Assembly (NCBI GenBank): GCA_903862425.1
Contig: CAIOYC010000037.1
Span: forward strand, 174,044-238,043
Direction: 5' to 3'
Length of the DNA stretch: 64,000 bases
DNA from: an uncultured Caulobacterales bacterium
Lineage (GTDB): Bacteria; Pseudomonadota; Alphaproteobacteria; Caulobacterales; Caulobacteraceae
Numbering within the stretch: the first letter of the stretch is position 1; each line of letters opens with the position of its first letter. Below are positions 8,366-17,891 of the stretch, in pieces. Made by a program: the position numbers and the translations under genes. The notes below the pieces were generated by a model, which was given only the letters and a program-made list of their open reading frames with translations, was not told where the DNA came from and ran no database searches.

Positions 8366-9379
8366 ATGCTGGGCCGATCCATCCTTTTCGTCTGCTGCCT
8401 GCTTGCTCTGGGGAGCGCCGCCGTTGCGGCGCCCTATGCGGCCCCGCGCACACCGGAGGGCCAGCCGAGCCTGCAGGGCGAGTGGACGAACCTGACCTGG
8501 ACCCCGCTACAGCGCCCGCGTGAGTTCGCCGGCCCCGTGGCGACTAAGTTCGAGGAAATCTTCTGGACGGCGAAGATTAAGGCACAGATCGCCGGCAAGC
8601 CTCTGGCAAAACCGGGAGCCCCGCCGCCGGAGCCGAACGTGGGCCAGAGCGAGTGGTTCGATGCCGACGTCGGCTTGATGCGGATCGGCGGCCAACCGCG
8701 CGCCTCAATCGTCACCGACCCGATCAACGGCCGCCTGCCCTACAACATCCTTGGCCGGCATGTGGTCGCCGCCGCCATTCACCGCGATGAAGAGGTGTTC
8801 GACGGTCCCGAGGACCGGTTAAGCGACGAGCGCTGCCTGATGGGCGCCGGCGGCCCCCTTGCCCCGCCGATGATGCCGCCGGGTTATAATGCCGGCTACC
8901 AGATCGTTCAGACACCAGGCTTTGTGGTGATCGAGGCGGAGATGATCCACGATGTGCGCATCATCCGTCTCGGCGGTGTTCACGATCGTGCCGCGCCGCA
9001 GTGGCAGGGCGACTCCATCGGTCACTGGGAAGGCGAGACCTTGGTGGTGGAGACGGTGAACCAGCACCCGCTCAGCGCCGAACGCTTCCTGGCCGGCGAC
9101 GCCGTGATGCTCATCAGCCCGGCGGCGCGCGTGGTGGAACGCTTTACCCGCACGGCGCCCGGCGAAATCCGCTACGCCTTCACCGTTGAGGACCCGGCCT
9201 TCTATACCAGACCCTGGAGCGGCGAGGAGGTGTTCAGGACCGCGAACCAGCCCCTGTACGAATACGCCTGCCACGAGGGCAACTACGCTCTCGCCAACAT
9301 CCTGCGGGGCGCTCGTCACAAGGAACAGGAAGAAGCGGCGGCCAAGGCGAAGCAAAAGAGGCTGGACGGCAAGCCCTGA
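8366..9379 (+). CDS. Exported conserved protein of unknown function
   Basis: A 337-aa protein with a cleavable signal peptide (SILFVCCLLALGSAAVAA). It belongs to a family widespread in proteobacteria, acidobacteria and verrucomicrobia, recognisable from SIVTDPINGRLPYN, ERCLMGAGGP, YQIVQTPGFVVIEAEMIHD, GHWEGETLVVETVN and FTRTAPGEIRYAFTVEDP. It has no known catalytic motif. The family is often found near secreted redox or hydrolase genes, but its function is not established. The C-terminal tail is rich in Lys, Ala and Glu and probably helical. The ATG at 8366 is supported by the signal peptide. Confidence 0.75.
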   Translation: MLGRSILFVCCLLALGSAAVAAPYAAPRTPEGQPSLQGEWTNLTWTPLQRPREFAGPVATKFEEIFWTAKIKAQIAGKPLAKPGAPPPEPNVGQSEWFDADVGLMRIGGQPRASIVTDPINGRLPYNILGRHVVAAAIHRDEEVFDGPEDRLSDERCLMGAGGPLAPPMMPPGYNAGYQIVQTPGFVVIEAEMIHDVRIIRLGGVHDRAAPQWQGDSIGHWEGETLVVETVNQHPLSAERFLAGDAVMLISPAARVVERFTRTAPGEIRYAFTVEDPAFYTRPWSGEEVFRTANQPLYEYACHEGNYALANILRGARHKEQEEAAAKAKQKRLDGKP

Positions 9380-9463
9380 TTTTAGATGTATTCAGTGCAT
9401 GCTGCGGATCATCACCCCTTCCCAGGCAACAGCGACCTTGAGGTGTTTTGGCGGCGAAGTCGT

Positions 9464-10600
9464 TCAAAACCCCATCAGTGTGGCGTAGCGGTCGCGGTGG
9501 AAACTCGCGCTGCCGAACAGCGCCTCTGAAGTGCGCGCGCGCTTCATATACAGGCCGGCGTCGTGGGCGTCGGTCATGCCGATCCCGCCGTGCATCTGCA
9601 CCATCTCGTTAGACACCAAGTGCACGGTCTCCGAAGCCTTGGCCTTGGCCAGGGAGCATAAGGCACGTACGTCGTTGGCGTTGGAATCGATGGCGTCCAG
9701 GGCCGCTTCCACGCAGGAGCGGGTCATTTCCAGCTCGGTGAACATCTTGGCGGCGCGGTGCTGCAGGGCCTGGAAGGTCCCGATCAGCTGGCCGAACTGG
9801 GTGCGGGTCTTCAGATAGTCCAGTGTGATCTCGAAGGCCTGGCTCGCCTGGCCCAGCATCTCGGCCGCCAGTCCGGCGCGGGTGCGGTCGAGCACGCTTT
9901 CGAGCAGACCAAAGCCCTGGTCCACCGCGCCGAGTACCGCGTCAGCGCTGACCTTGACGCCAGTGAAGGTCACGTCGCCCGCGCCCCGGCTGTCGGCGGT
10001 CTTCAACCGCGTGCGCGCGATCCCGGCGGTGTCGGCGGGCACGAGGAAGAGGGTGACGCCCGCCTCTTCGCCCGACTGGCCCGAGGTGCGCGCGGAGACG
10101 ATGAAGGCATCCGCCGCCATGGCGTCGAGCACGAAGACCTTCTTGCCGTCCAGCACATACCCGGCGCCATCCTTCTTGGCGGTGAGCGCCACGCGGGCGG
10201 GATGGTGGTGGGCCTGCTCGTCGAGGGCCGGGGCGATCACCGCGCCCGCCTCCGCGATCTTGCCGAGCCAGGCATCCTTCTGCGCCGCCGATCCGCCGCG
10301 CGTGAGCGCCGAGGCCGCGAACAGCGCCGTGGTGATCAGGGGGGAGTTGACGAGGGTGCGGCCGGTCTCCTCCAGCACCAGGCCGAGCGAGCGATAGCCG
10401 AACTCCGACCCGCCGTGGGCCTCGGGCACGATCACCCCGGTCCAACCCATCTGGCCCATCTCGGCCCAGGCGGCTTTGTCGAAGGCCACGTCCACATCGG
10501 TGTCGCGCAGCTTGCGCAGGGCCGAAACCGGCGAGCGCTCGCCCACCCAGCCCTTGGCCGCATCCTTCAGCATCACCTGTTCTTCGGTCAGCAGCGCCAT
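9464..10600 (-). CDS. Acyl-CoA dehydrogenase family protein (partner subunit)
   Basis: A 378-aa FAD-dependent acyl-CoA dehydrogenase fold: helical N-domain, beta middle domain (DGKKVFVLDAMAADAFIVSA) and helical C-domain (TRTQFGQLIGTFQALQHRAA, then QMHGGIGMTDAHDAGLYMKR). The usual C-terminal EGT-type catalytic segment is not obvious; the end reads RTSEALFGSASFHRD. With the second dehydrogenase of the same operon (11492-12679), it probably forms a mixed alpha/beta enzyme in which only one subunit is catalytic, as known for steroid side-chain dehydrogenases. The substrate is unknown. It lies about 20 bp downstream of the isomerase gene. Confidence 0.85.
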   Translation of the reverse strand: MALLTEEQVMLKDAAKGWVGERSPVSALRKLRDTDVDVAFDKAAWAEMGQMGWTGVIVPEAHGGSEFGYRSLGLVLEETGRTLVNSPLITTALFAASALTRGGSAAQKDAWLGKIAEAGAVIAPALDEQAHHHPARVALTAKKDGAGYVLDGKKVFVLDAMAADAFIVSARTSGQSGEEAGVTLFLVPADTAGIARTRLKTADSRGAGDVTFTGVKVSADAVLGAVDQGFGLLESVLDRTRAGLAAEMLGQASQAFEITLDYLKTRTQFGQLIGTFQALQHRAAKMFTELEMTRSCVEAALDAIDSNANDVRALCSLAKAKASETVHLVSNEMVQMHGGIGMTDAHDAGLYMKRARTSEALFGSASFHRDRYATLMGF

Positions 10601-10619
10601 GGCGTTCCTCGTCTCGATT

Positions 10620-11234
10620 TCAGTGTTGGGCGGCCCAGGCGACAGCCTGTTCCAGCCGGTCGTTGCCCCAGAACAGCTCGCCGCCGGGGCTAGTCGTATT
10701 TGGAATGAAGAAGCTCGGCGCGCCGAATACGCCCTTGGCCTCGGCCTCGGCTACATTGGCGCGCAACTCCGCCTTGATGGCCTCGCCGTCGGCCTCGTGG
10801 AAATCGGCCACCGGATCGCCGCCGACCTCCTTGACGATCTGCGCCAGCACCGCCGGGTCGCCGATGTCGCGGTCCTGGCCGAAGTTGGCGGCATAGACGC
10901 CACGGCTGAAATTGGCGATCCAGCCTCGGTGGCCGCCCACCAGAGCGAGGCGCAGGGCCAGCAGGCTGCGGCGCGGAAAGGCCGAGGGGCGGCGAAAGGG
11001 CAGCATCTCTGCCTGGCACACCCGCTCCAGGTCGCGCCACATATAGCGGCCCTTGACCTCGACCAGGTTGAACGGACTGTCGCTCATCCCCTGCTGCTTT
11101 TGGAACAGGGGACCGAGGAACAGGGGCCGCCACGCCACCTTCACCCCCTGCGCCGCCGCCAGACGGTCGATCCGCCACGCCGCTGGGTAGGAATAGGTCG
11201 AGGCGAACTCGTACCAGAATTCGAGGGTCGTCAT
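10620..11234 (-). CDS. 2-hydroxychromene-2-carboxylate isomerase / DsbA-like protein
   Basis: A 204-aa thioredoxin-fold protein of the GST-kappa/HCCA isomerase family. The N-terminus FWYEFASTYSYPAAW carries the Ser that replaces the DsbA Cys and binds glutathione, and VFGAPSFFI carries the cis-Pro near the C-terminus. HCCA isomerases act in naphthalene-type aromatic degradation, but many relatives have other substrates. The start ATG at 11234 overlaps the stop of the upstream membrane-protein gene (ATGA), so the longer open frame is rejected. It is part of the acyl-CoA dehydrogenase operon. Confidence 0.82.
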   Translation of the reverse strand: MTTLEFWYEFASTYSYPAAWRIDRLAAAQGVKVAWRPLFLGPLFQKQQGMSDSPFNLVEVKGRYMWRDLERVCQAEMLPFRRPSAFPRRSLLALRLALVGGHRGWIANFSRGVYAANFGQDRDIGDPAVLAQIVKEVGGDPVADFHEADGEAIKAELRANVAEAEAKGVFGAPSFFIPNTTSPGGELFWGNDRLEQAVAWAAQH

Positions 11235-11491
11235 GCAGGCCGGCCAAACTTCCAGCGGAAAATGCGTGCGCCCACGAGAATGAAGGCTGGCCACATCAGC
11301 GCGAAACCAAGACCACTTTGGAGCAAATCATTATCGTGGGCGAAGCACGCTCCGGCGGCGATTGATATGAACCCAGCCGCGATTAGGCCAGCTGGAATGT
11401 TGAAGTTCGACACCGGCCGCTTGGAAAAATTGGCCCACATCATGATGATGAAGGCTGCCCCTGACATGATGAAAGCGGCCCGCTCCAGCAT
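11231..11491 (-). CDS. Small membrane protein in the acyl-CoA dehydrogenase operon
   Basis: An 86-aa protein with three predicted hydrophobic segments: AAFIMSGAAFIIMMWANF, PAGLIAAGFISIAAGACF and LGFALMWPAFILVGARIF. It ends in basic residues, suggesting a cytosolic C-terminus. The start codon directly follows the stop of the upstream dehydrogenase (TAGATG), and its own stop overlaps the isomerase start by 4 nt, so it is co-translated. No family is recognised. GC content is slightly lower than in its neighbours. Confidence 0.65.
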   Translation of the reverse strand: MLERAAFIMSGAAFIIMMWANFSKRPVSNFNIPAGLIAAGFISIAAGACFAHDNDLLQSGLGFALMWPAFILVGARIFRWKFGRPA

Positions 11492-12679
11492 CTACTGGTG
11501 GTCCAGCAGGCCCAGCACGCGCTTGGCGACCACGTTGAGGTTCACCTCCGAGGTGCCGCCCTCGATGGAGTTGCCCTTGGAGCGCAGCCAGGCGCGGGTC
11601 GCCTTCAGACCCTCGGGATCGAAGCCCTCGCCCTCCCAGCCCAGCCCCTGCGTGCCCATGGCCTCGACCATCAGCTCGCACTTGTCCTGGTTCAGCTTGG
11701 CGGCGGCGTATTTGATGATGGAGGTGGCGGCCGACGGACCCCTGCTGGCCTTGGACTCCGCCTCGGCGCGGCGCACGGTGAGGGCGAAGGCCTTGGCGTC
11801 CATCTTGTGCGCGGCGATGCGGGTGCGCAGGTCCGTGTCGGCCAGCTTGCCCGCCTCGATGCCGACAAATTGCTTGGCTGCTTCCTCGATCTCCAGACCC
11901 GCCCCCCCGCCGAACCCGCCGGCGGAGATGTTCTGCCGCTCGTATTGCAAAAGGCGCTTGGCGATGTCCCAGCCGCCGTTGAGCTTGCCCACCAACTGGT
12001 CCTTGGGAACCTTCACATTGTCGAAGAAGGTCTCGCAGAAGGGCGAGGAGCCCGAGATCAGCTTGATCGGGCGCGCCTCGACGCCCGGCGTCTTCATATC
12101 GAACAGCAGGAAGGAGATGCCCTCGTGCTTTTTCGAAGTGTCGGTGCGGACGAGGCAGAAGATCCAGTCGGCCTGGTCGGCATAGCTCGTCCACACCTTC
12201 TGGCCGTTGATCAGGTAATGGTCCCCCTGATCTTCGCAGCGCGTCTGCAGGCCGGCGAGGTCGGACCCGGCGCCCGGCTCCGAATAGCCCTGGCACCAAC
12301 GGATTTCGCCGCGCACGATGGGGGGTAGGAATTTCTGCTTCTGTTCCTCGTTGGCGTATTCCAGCAGCACGGGCCCGAGCATCCAGACGCCGAAGCTCAT
12401 CAGGGCCGGCCGCGCCTTGATCCGCGTCAACTCCTGGGTCAGCACCCGGTTCTCATCCGCGCTCAGCCCGCCGCCGCTGTATTGCGTCGGCCACATCGGC
12501 GCGGTCCAGCCCTTGGCGCCCATGCGCTCGAGCCACAGCTTGGCGTCCGGGTTGGAGGGCCTGTAGTTGCGCCCACCCCAGGGGGCGTCGTCCTCCGCCA
12601 TCGGTTCGTTCAGCGAAGGCGGATAGTTGGCCTCGAGCCAGGCGCGGGTTTCGCTACGGAACGCTTCAAGATCGGACAT
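11492..12679 (-). CDS. Acyl-CoA dehydrogenase (catalytic subunit)
   Basis: A 395-aa FAD enzyme. Family motifs are WCQGYSEPGAGSDLAGLQTR (flavin/substrate binding), INGQKVWTSYADQADW and, near the C-terminus, NSIEGGTSEVNLNVVAKRVLG, which holds the catalytic Glu. It dehydrogenates an acyl-CoA to the enoyl-CoA, with electrons passed to ETF. The ATG at 12679 is preferred to the one at 12697 because GGAG lies in a normal position before it. It is the first gene of a four-gene minus-strand operon with a small membrane protein, an isomerase and a second dehydrogenase. The pairing of two dissimilar dehydrogenases suggests a bulky cyclic or branched substrate. Confidence 0.9.
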   Translation of the reverse strand: MSDLEAFRSETRAWLEANYPPSLNEPMAEDDAPWGGRNYRPSNPDAKLWLERMGAKGWTAPMWPTQYSGGGLSADENRVLTQELTRIKARPALMSFGVWMLGPVLLEYANEEQKQKFLPPIVRGEIRWCQGYSEPGAGSDLAGLQTRCEDQGDHYLINGQKVWTSYADQADWIFCLVRTDTSKKHEGISFLLFDMKTPGVEARPIKLISGSSPFCETFFDNVKVPKDQLVGKLNGGWDIAKRLLQYERQNISAGGFGGGAGLEIEEAAKQFVGIEAGKLADTDLRTRIAAHKMDAKAFALTVRRAEAESKASRGPSAATSIIKYAAAKLNQDKCELMVEAMGTQGLGWEGEGFDPEGLKATRAWLRSKGNSIEGGTSEVNLNVVAKRVLGLLDHQ

Positions 12680-12769
12680 CGAGCGTTTCTCCAACATTCG
12701 GTATGGTCGGCGCCCACACTACAGACGCCGGCGGGCGGAACGCAACTCCCGACGCCCAACTCCAGATGC

Positions 12770-13114
12770 TCAGGCGACGACGACCGAGCCGTCCTCCACC
12801 GCCACCGGCCAAGGGATAAGTGAATGCCCGACACAGGGGCCGCCGAGGCACAGGCCGTCCTCGATGCGGAACAAGGCTCCATGGGTGGAGCAGAGGATGT
12901 GGTCGCTGCCGCGGGTCAGATAGCGGTCATCGCCCAGCGTCAGCGGCGAACCTACATGCGGACAGCGATCGCGCCAGCCCCAGACGGCCTCGCCCCGGCG
13001 GACTACGAAGGCCATGAACAGGGTATCCTCTTCATGGAAGGTGAAGCCCTTGGCGCCGGGGTCGGCGATCTCATCCAGGCGGCAGAGCGGCGCGCCCGCA
13101 GCCGGGCCGCTCAC
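12770..13114 (-). CDS. Rieske [2Fe-2S] ferredoxin-like protein
   Basis: A 114-aa cytosolic Rieske domain. The cluster ligands are visible as C-P-H (RCPHVGSPL) and C-x2-H (ILCSTHGALF), about 20 residues apart. It is of the size that serves as a ferredoxin for oxygenases, but no oxygenase is adjacent. The start is GTG at 13114, overlapping the stop of the YciI-like gene by 4 nt (GTGA). It is the last gene of the tsaD-nudix-gpsA-yciI-Rieske run. Confidence 0.9.
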   Translation of the reverse strand: MSGPAAGAPLCRLDEIADPGAKGFTFHEEDTLFMAFVVRRGEAVWGWRDRCPHVGSPLTLGDDRYLTRGSDHILCSTHGALFRIEDGLCLGGPCVGHSLIPWPVAVEDGSVVVA

Positions 13115-13401
13115 CCCTCGTAGCCCGCTATGCCCCCGATGGCCGCGCGCCAGGGGCGTAGCCAGGTGTTCTCGAACAGATCGGCCTTGGTGTAGGGGTC
13201 ATGATCGAGGCGGGACTTGGCCGCTTCGATGTTGTCTGCCTCGATGATCATGACCGAGCCCATGGGGTCGCCGTGCTCGTCCAGGATCGGCCCGCCCAGC
13301 ACCACATAGCCCTTGGCATAGTCGAGGTGCTCTGGCCGCACGGCCATGCGGGTGGCGAGCGCGCCCTTGCGGTCGAGGCCGATGAAGTGGAACAGCGCCA
13401 T
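13111..13401 (-). CDS. YciI family protein
   Basis: A 96-aa ferredoxin-like-fold protein of the YciI/YCII family: HFIGLDRKGALATRMAVRPEHLDYAKG, GGPILDEHGDPMGSVMIIEADN and the conserved HDPYTKADLFE near the C-terminus. The role is not well established; some relatives have peroxidase or dehydrochlorinase activity. The ATG at 13401 gives the standard family start and lies 5 bp after gpsA; the longer open frame is a shadow of gpsA. It is translationally coupled to the Rieske gene. Confidence 0.88.
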   Translation of the reverse strand: MALFHFIGLDRKGALATRMAVRPEHLDYAKGYVVLGGPILDEHGDPMGSVMIIEADNIEAAKSRLDHDPYTKADLFENTWLRPWRAAIGGIAGYEG

Positions 13402-13406
13402 GGCGG

Positions 13407-14390
13407 TCAGACCTCGCTCTTGAGCGGACGGGAGAGCAGTCCGGCGATGGCGGCGTCCACGTCCGCCTCTCCGGTGAGGATGGCCTGTACGGCCTGGCAG
13501 ATAGGCATATCCACGCCGAGCTTGTCGGCCAGCGCCGCCACGGCGGGGGCGGAGGCGACACCCTCGGCTATGGAGAGCTTGCCGGCCAGGGCCTGCTCCA
13601 GGGTCTGGCCGCCGCCGAGCGCCAGGCCCACGGACATGTTGCGCGATTGGGGCGAGGAGCAGGTGAGGACGAGGTCGCCGAGCCCGCATAGGCCCGCCAC
13701 CGTTTCCGCCTGTCCGCCGAGCGCCACGGCGAAGCGGGTCAGTTCCGCGAACCCGCGGGTGATCAGGGCTGCATGCGCCGAACGGCCGAGCCCGCGCCCC
13801 TCGACGATGCCGCAAGCGATTGCCAGGACGTTCTTCACTGCCCCGCCCGCCTCGGCGCCGATCAGGTCAGTGGCGAGATAGGGTCGGAACAGGGGGCCGG
13901 CGATGAACTCCGCTATGCGCTCAGCGCAGTGATCTTCAGCACAGGCGAGGGTGACGGCGGTGGGCAGGCCCCGCGCCACCTCGCCGGCGAAACTCGGGCC
14001 GGACAACACGCCGACGACGTGATGGGGCAGCGTCTCGGCGGCGACCTCGGTCATCAGCTTCAGCGAGCCCTGCTCGATCCCCTTGGCGCAGAGCACGATG
14101 GGCGCCTGCGGAGCATGAGGCGCGAAGGCCTTCAGGCTGGCGCGCATGTGCTGGGCGGGCGGAACCGCCAGGATGAGGTCACAGGCGGAAAGGTCGGCGA
14201 AATCATCGGTGGCGCGGACGGCGGCGTCGAGCGTGACGCCTGGCAGGAACAGGCTGTTCTCATGCGTTGCCGATACCGAAGCGATCACCTCCGGTTCGCG
14301 CGCCCACAGCACAACTTCGTTGCCGGAGCGCGCGCAGACCTGCGCGAGAGCCGTACCCCAAGCGCCCGCGCCGATAACGCCCACACTCAC
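13407..14390 (-). CDS. gpsA: NAD(P)-dependent glycerol-3-phosphate dehydrogenase
   Basis: Cytosolic reduction of dihydroxyacetone phosphate to sn-glycerol 3-phosphate, the entry step to phospholipid synthesis. The 327-aa protein has the N-terminal Rossmann motif [47 protein letters not shown] and the catalytic-Lys region [15 protein letters not shown], all in family order. The start GTG at 14390 overlaps the NUDIX stop (GTGA). It sits in the tsaD operon, an arrangement seen in many alphaproteobacteria. Confidence 0.95.
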   Translation of the reverse strand: MSVGVIGAGAWGTALAQVCARSGNEVVLWAREPEVIASVSATHENSLFLPGVTLDAAVRATDDFADLSACDLILAVPPAQHMRASLKAFAPHAPQAPIVLCAKGIEQGSLKLMTEVAAETLPHHVVGVLSGPSFAGEVARGLPTAVTLACAEDHCAERIAEFIAGPLFRPYLATDLIGAEAGGAVKNVLAIACGIVEGRGLGRSAHAALITRGFAELTRFAVALGGQAETVAGLCGLGDLVLTCSSPQSRNMSVGLALGGGQTLEQALAGKLSIAEGVASAPAVAALADKLGVDMPICQAVQAILTGEADVDAAIAGLLSRPLKSEV

Positions 14391-14965
14391 GTCCGAATCT
14401 CCTGGGGGGTATTCTCTAGCAAATCCGGACGCAGGTTCAGGGTCATCAGTATGGTCGCCACCTGTAGGCCATGGATCAACTCGCCGGAGGTGATCGCCGC
14501 CATCACTTCGTCTCCGCTCATCAGCGACACCTCCAGTACCTCGGTTGCGTCCTCGACCGGGTTGGCGACGCGGGTACAGTCGGTGAACAGCGTGGCGTAG
14601 AACCAGTTGCGCTGGGTGGCCGGATTGGGCCGCACCTTCAGTACCGGGCCGGCCAGTGTGCCGCGATAGCCGGTCTCCTCCAGCAGTTCGCGCGCTGCGG
14701 CCAGTTCGGACTTCTCACCCAGGTCGACTACACCACCCGCACACTCCAGCGAGATCGCTTGTGCTCCCTCACGCCATTGACGGGTCATCACCAAACGATT
14801 GTCGGTGGTGATCGCCACGGCCACGGACCAGTCGGTATAGTGCAGCACCGTATAGTCATCGACCACATGGCCCGACGGCGTGCGGCAGGTCTCGACCCGC
14901 GCATCCAGCCACTTGGTCCTCATCAGTGGGCGTTCCTCCAACACCGTCCAGGGCCCGATGGTCAT
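14387..14965 (-). CDS. NUDIX hydrolase (ADP-ribose pyrophosphatase-like)
   Basis: A 192-aa nucleoside-diphosphate-X hydrolase. The Nudix box is complete: G-x5-E-x7-REL-x-EE-x-G within [20 protein letters not shown]. The preceding [21 protein letters not shown] and following FYATLF resemble ADP-sugar pyrophosphatases, so ADP-ribose or an ADP-sugar is the likely substrate. The start ATG overlaps the tsaD stop by 4 nt, and the stop overlaps gpsA by 4 nt. Confidence 0.88.
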   Translation of the reverse strand: MTIGPWTVLEERPLMRTKWLDARVETCRTPSGHVVDDYTVLHYTDWSVAVAITTDNRLVMTRQWREGAQAISLECAGGVVDLGEKSELAAARELLEETGYRGTLAGPVLKVRPNPATQRNWFYATLFTDCTRVANPVEDATEVLEVSLMSGDEVMAAITSGELIHGLQVATILMTLNLRPDLLENTPQEIRT

Positions 14966-16104
14966 GCTTTCGCCCCCTTGCGGCCCGGCTTATGGATCGG
15001 TGCGTCACGGGCCGCGGCCTCGTCGAGCGGCCAGCGCGGGCGGGCGGGAGCGGCCAGGCCGTCCGTCATCCCGGCACGTAGCCGCTCCGCGCCGGCCAAG
15101 GCGATCATGGCCGCGTTGTCGGTGCAATATTTCAGAGGCGGTGCGGTGAAGGCGAAGCCATGCGCGCTTGCGGTCTCCTCCAGCCGCGCGCGCACCGTGC
15201 GGTTGGCCGCAACGCCGCCGGCGACGGCGAACAGGCGCCCCGCCCCGCCCTGCATCTCGACATAGCGGCCCATGGCTCGGGCGGAGCGTTCGGAAAGCTG
15301 GCGAGCGATGGCGCCCTGCACTGCCGCCGCCAGGTCGCGCCGATCCGCCTCGGTGTGGACGCTTGTATCGGCCGTACGCGCCGCAGCGGTCTTCAGGCCC
15401 GAGAAGGAAAAGTCGCAGTCCTTTCGATCCAACAGGGCTCGTGGCAGAGAGAAGCGCGTCGGATCGCCGCCCTCCGCCAACCGCTCCAGCGCCGGCCCGC
15501 CCGGATAGTCTAGGCCGAGAGCGGCGGCGATCTTGTCGAACGCTTCGCCTGCGGCATCATCGATAGTCGAGCCAAGCCGCACCGCTCGGCCCACGCCCTC
15601 GACGCTTAGCAGCTGGCAATGGCCGCCCGAGACCAGCAGTAGCAAGAAAGGGTAGGGTGCCGGAGCCTCGCCTAACCGTACTGACAGGGCATGACCTTCG
15701 AGGTGATTGACCGCCACCAGCGGCAAACCGCGGGCCAGGGCGAGCCCCTTGGCCGCCGACAAACCCACCATCACCCCGCCGATCAGGCCCGGCCCGGCGG
15801 TTGCGGCGATGCCGTCCAGCCCGTCATAGTCCAGTCCGCTGTCGGCGAGCGCCCGCCCGATCACACCGTCGATCAGCTCCACATGGGCGCGCGCCGCCAC
15901 CTCGGGCACGACGCCGCCATAAGGCACGTGGGCGGCGATCTGGCTGGCCACCACATTGGACAGCACCTCCACGCGCTCACCCTCCAGCCGCACCACGGCC
16001 GCCGCGGTCTCGTCGCAGCTCGTCTCGATGCCCAGGACGGTGAAGCGATCAGCCAAAGGAGCCCTGCGTTGCGAAGGGGCGCGCCCTGCTATAGCGAGGC
16101 GCAT
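14962..16104 (-). CDS. tsaD: tRNA N6-adenosine threonylcarbamoyltransferase TsaD
   Basis: Transfers the threonylcarbamoyl group to A37 of ANN-decoding tRNAs, with TsaB and TsaE as partners (not in this window). ASKHA-fold motifs: [16 protein letters not shown], the metal-binding [18 protein letters not shown] and [11 protein letters not shown], then [18 protein letters not shown] and [11 protein letters not shown]. The open frame extends beyond 16104 but only as a shadow of hemC. ATG at 16104 is used; an internal TTG near 16056 would start nearer the conserved core, and neither has a clear Shine-Dalgarno. It is the first gene of a five-gene operon and divergent from hemC. Confidence 0.94.
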   Translation of the reverse strand: MRLAIAGRAPSQRRAPLADRFTVLGIETSCDETAAAVVRLEGERVEVLSNVVASQIAAHVPYGGVVPEVAARAHVELIDGVIGRALADSGLDYDGLDGIAATAGPGLIGGVMVGLSAAKGLALARGLPLVAVNHLEGHALSVRLGEAPAPYPFLLLLVSGGHCQLLSVEGVGRAVRLGSTIDDAAGEAFDKIAAALGLDYPGGPALERLAEGGDPTRFSLPRALLDRKDCDFSFSGLKTAAARTADTSVHTEADRRDLAAAVQGAIARQLSERSARAMGRYVEMQGGAGRLFAVAGGVAANRTVRARLEETASAHGFAFTAPPLKYCTDNAAMIALAGAERLRAGMTDGLAAPARPRWPLDEAAARDAPIHKPGRKGAKA

Positions 16105-16134
16105 TCCGTTCGAGGTAACCGCCCCCCCGCCCGC

Positions 16135-17082
16135 ATGCAACCGACCCGCCCTCCTATTCGCATCGGCACCCGCGGCTCCAAGCTGGCCCTGGTCCAGGCG
16201 CGCTGGACCCAAGGCGCCATCTGCGCTGCTCTGGGCGAGCTGCCGGAACGCGCGGAAATGGCTGCGCCCATCGTCACCATCTCCACCGCCGGCGACCGGA
16301 TCCAGGACCGGCGTCTGCTCGAGGTCGGCGGCAAGGCTCTCTTCACCAAAGAGATCGAACAGGCGCTGCTGGACGGTCGGGTCGATTGCGCCGTTCACTC
16401 GCTGAAGGACATGCCCGCCGAAAACCCGCCTGGCTTGGTCATTGCCGCCTACCCGCCGCGCGAAGACGCCCGCGACGCCTTCATCTCCGAAAAGTTCGCC
16501 ACCTTCGACACCCTACCCCAGGGCGCCCGGCTCGGCGCGGCGAGCCTGCGTCGGCAGGCCCAGGCCCTGCGGCTGCGGCCTGACCTCGACGTCGTGCTTT
16601 TGCGTGGAAACGTGGACACTCGTCTTCGCAAGCTCGCTGCCGGGGAGTGCGACGCCACCCTACTGGCTTTGGCAGGTCTCAACCGCCTTGGGCTGTCCGC
16701 CCATGCCCGCGAGGTGTTCGACCCGTATGAGCGTCCCCCGGCGCCCGGCCAGGGCTGCCTAGCCATTCAGACCCGTGCAGAGGATGCCGACGCACCGTGG
16801 GTGCGCGCCCTTGACCACGCTCCTACCCGTCTGGCCATCGCCGCGGAGCGTGGCGCGTTGCTCGCGCTGGAAGGCTCCTGCCGCACGGCCATGGGGGCCT
16901 ACACCCGAACGGAAGCGGATGTGCTCAAATTGGTGGTCGAAGCCCTGGCGCCGGACGGTTCGGAGCGTTGGCGTGTGGAGGACGAGGCCCCCTTGAGCGA
17001 CGGTGAGGCCGGCGCCCATGCCCTTGGCCTGCGGCTCGGCCAGACGGTACGCGCCGCCGGCGGCGACCGGCTGGAGCTGTGA
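16135..17082 (+). CDS. hemC: Hydroxymethylbilane synthase (porphobilinogen deaminase)
   Basis: Polymerises four porphobilinogens to hydroxymethylbilane in haem synthesis. The 315-aa protein has [15 protein letters not shown] at the start, [22 protein letters not shown] and the cofactor site [12 protein letters not shown], whose Cys binds dipyrromethane. ATG at 16135 gives the standard N-terminus; the open frame reaching back to 15691 is a tsaD shadow. It overlaps hemD by 4 nt (GTGA), so the two enzymes, which act in sequence, are translationally coupled. Confidence 0.96.
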   Translation: MQPTRPPIRIGTRGSKLALVQARWTQGAICAALGELPERAEMAAPIVTISTAGDRIQDRRLLEVGGKALFTKEIEQALLDGRVDCAVHSLKDMPAENPPGLVIAAYPPREDARDAFISEKFATFDTLPQGARLGAASLRRQAQALRLRPDLDVVLLRGNVDTRLRKLAAGECDATLLALAGLNRLGLSAHAREVFDPYERPPAPGQGCLAIQTRAEDADAPWVRALDHAPTRLAIAAERGALLALEGSCRTAMGAYTRTEADVLKLVVEALAPDGSERWRVEDEAPLSDGEAGAHALGLRLGQTVRAAGGDRLEL

Positions 17083-17801
17083 GCGAAGGCGCGCGCGTCT
17101 GGATCACGCGCGCCGAACCCGGCGCTTCGGCCACGGCCGCGCGGCTGTCGGCCCTCGACGTGTCAACCATCGTTGCGCCTCTGTTGAGCGTGCAACGCCT
17201 TCAGGCGCCGCTTGACTTGGATGGCGTCGCCGCGCTCGCTTTCACCAGCCGCAACGCCATCGAAGCCTTCCGCGCAGCGACGCCTGTGCGCGATCTACCG
17301 GTTTTTGCCGTCGGCGAAGCCACGGCGCGCGCGGCGCGTGCTGCGGGTTTTGGCGAGGTGGTGTCCGCCGATCGCGACGTCGCGGCCCTGGCGAAATGCA
17401 TCGGCGCGGCCCGGCCATCCGGCGTCATCCTGCACACGACCGGGGTGCACCAGGCGGGCGATCTTGTTGGTGAGCTCGGCCGCGCGGGACTGGAGGCGCG
17501 TTCGGTCGAACTCTACGACACGCCGGCGGCGGAGAGCTTGCCGACCTTGGCGGCCGAAGCGCTCCGTGCGGGCGGGGTTTCTGCGGTTCTGTTCCATTCT
17601 CCCAGAGCAGGGACGATCCTGCGCGATCTCGCGCCGGACCTCGACTATTCGGCGGTGCGGGCCATCGGCTTGTCCGACGCCTGTCTTGATCCGCTCGCGC
17701 CGCTCGGCTTTGCTAAGCGCATCGCCGCCGCGAGCCCGCATGAGGACGCGCTTATCGATGCGCTTCTCGTCGCGCTTGGCAAGTCGAGCCGTCGCCGGTA
17801 A
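17079..17801 (+). CDS. hemD: Uroporphyrinogen-III synthase
   Basis: Closes and inverts ring D of hydroxymethylbilane to give uroporphyrinogen III. The 240-aa sequence is poorly conserved, as usual for HemD. It shows the N-terminal WITRAEPGASATAARL, AFTSRNAIEAF, FAVGEATARAAR and, in the second lobe, AVLFHSPRAGTIL, with the order and spacing of the family. The GTG start at 17079 overlaps hemC. Position after hemC confirms the call. tRNA-Thr follows 14 bp after the stop. Confidence 0.9.
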   Translation: MSEGARVWITRAEPGASATAARLSALDVSTIVAPLLSVQRLQAPLDLDGVAALAFTSRNAIEAFRAATPVRDLPVFAVGEATARAARAAGFGEVVSADRDVAALAKCIGAARPSGVILHTTGVHQAGDLVGELGRAGLEARSVELYDTPAAESLPTLAAEALRAGGVSAVLFHSPRAGTILRDLAPDLDYSAVRAIGLSDACLDPLAPLGFAKRIAAASPHEDALIDALLVALGKSSRRR

Positions 17802-17815
17802 ACACCCCCCTCCAG

Positions 17816-17891
17816 GCCGCTTTAGCTCAGCTGGTAGAGCACCTCATTCGTAATGAGGGGGTCACAGGTTCGAGTCCTGTAAGCGGCACCA
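17816..17891 (+). tRNA. tRNA-Thr (anticodon CGT)
   Basis: Full cloverleaf of 76 nt including an encoded CCA. The acceptor stem GCCGCTT/AAGCGGC is perfect, the D-stem is GCTC/GAGC, the anticodon stem CCTCA/TGAGG carries loop TTCGTAA, and the T-stem is ACAGG/CCTGT. The anticodon CGT reads ACG threonine codons. Confidence 0.97.

Noticed and set aside
10476..12185. A 569-codon open frame on the plus strand
   Set aside because: Antisense to the acyl-CoA dehydrogenase operon; composition and lack of motifs mark it as a shadow.
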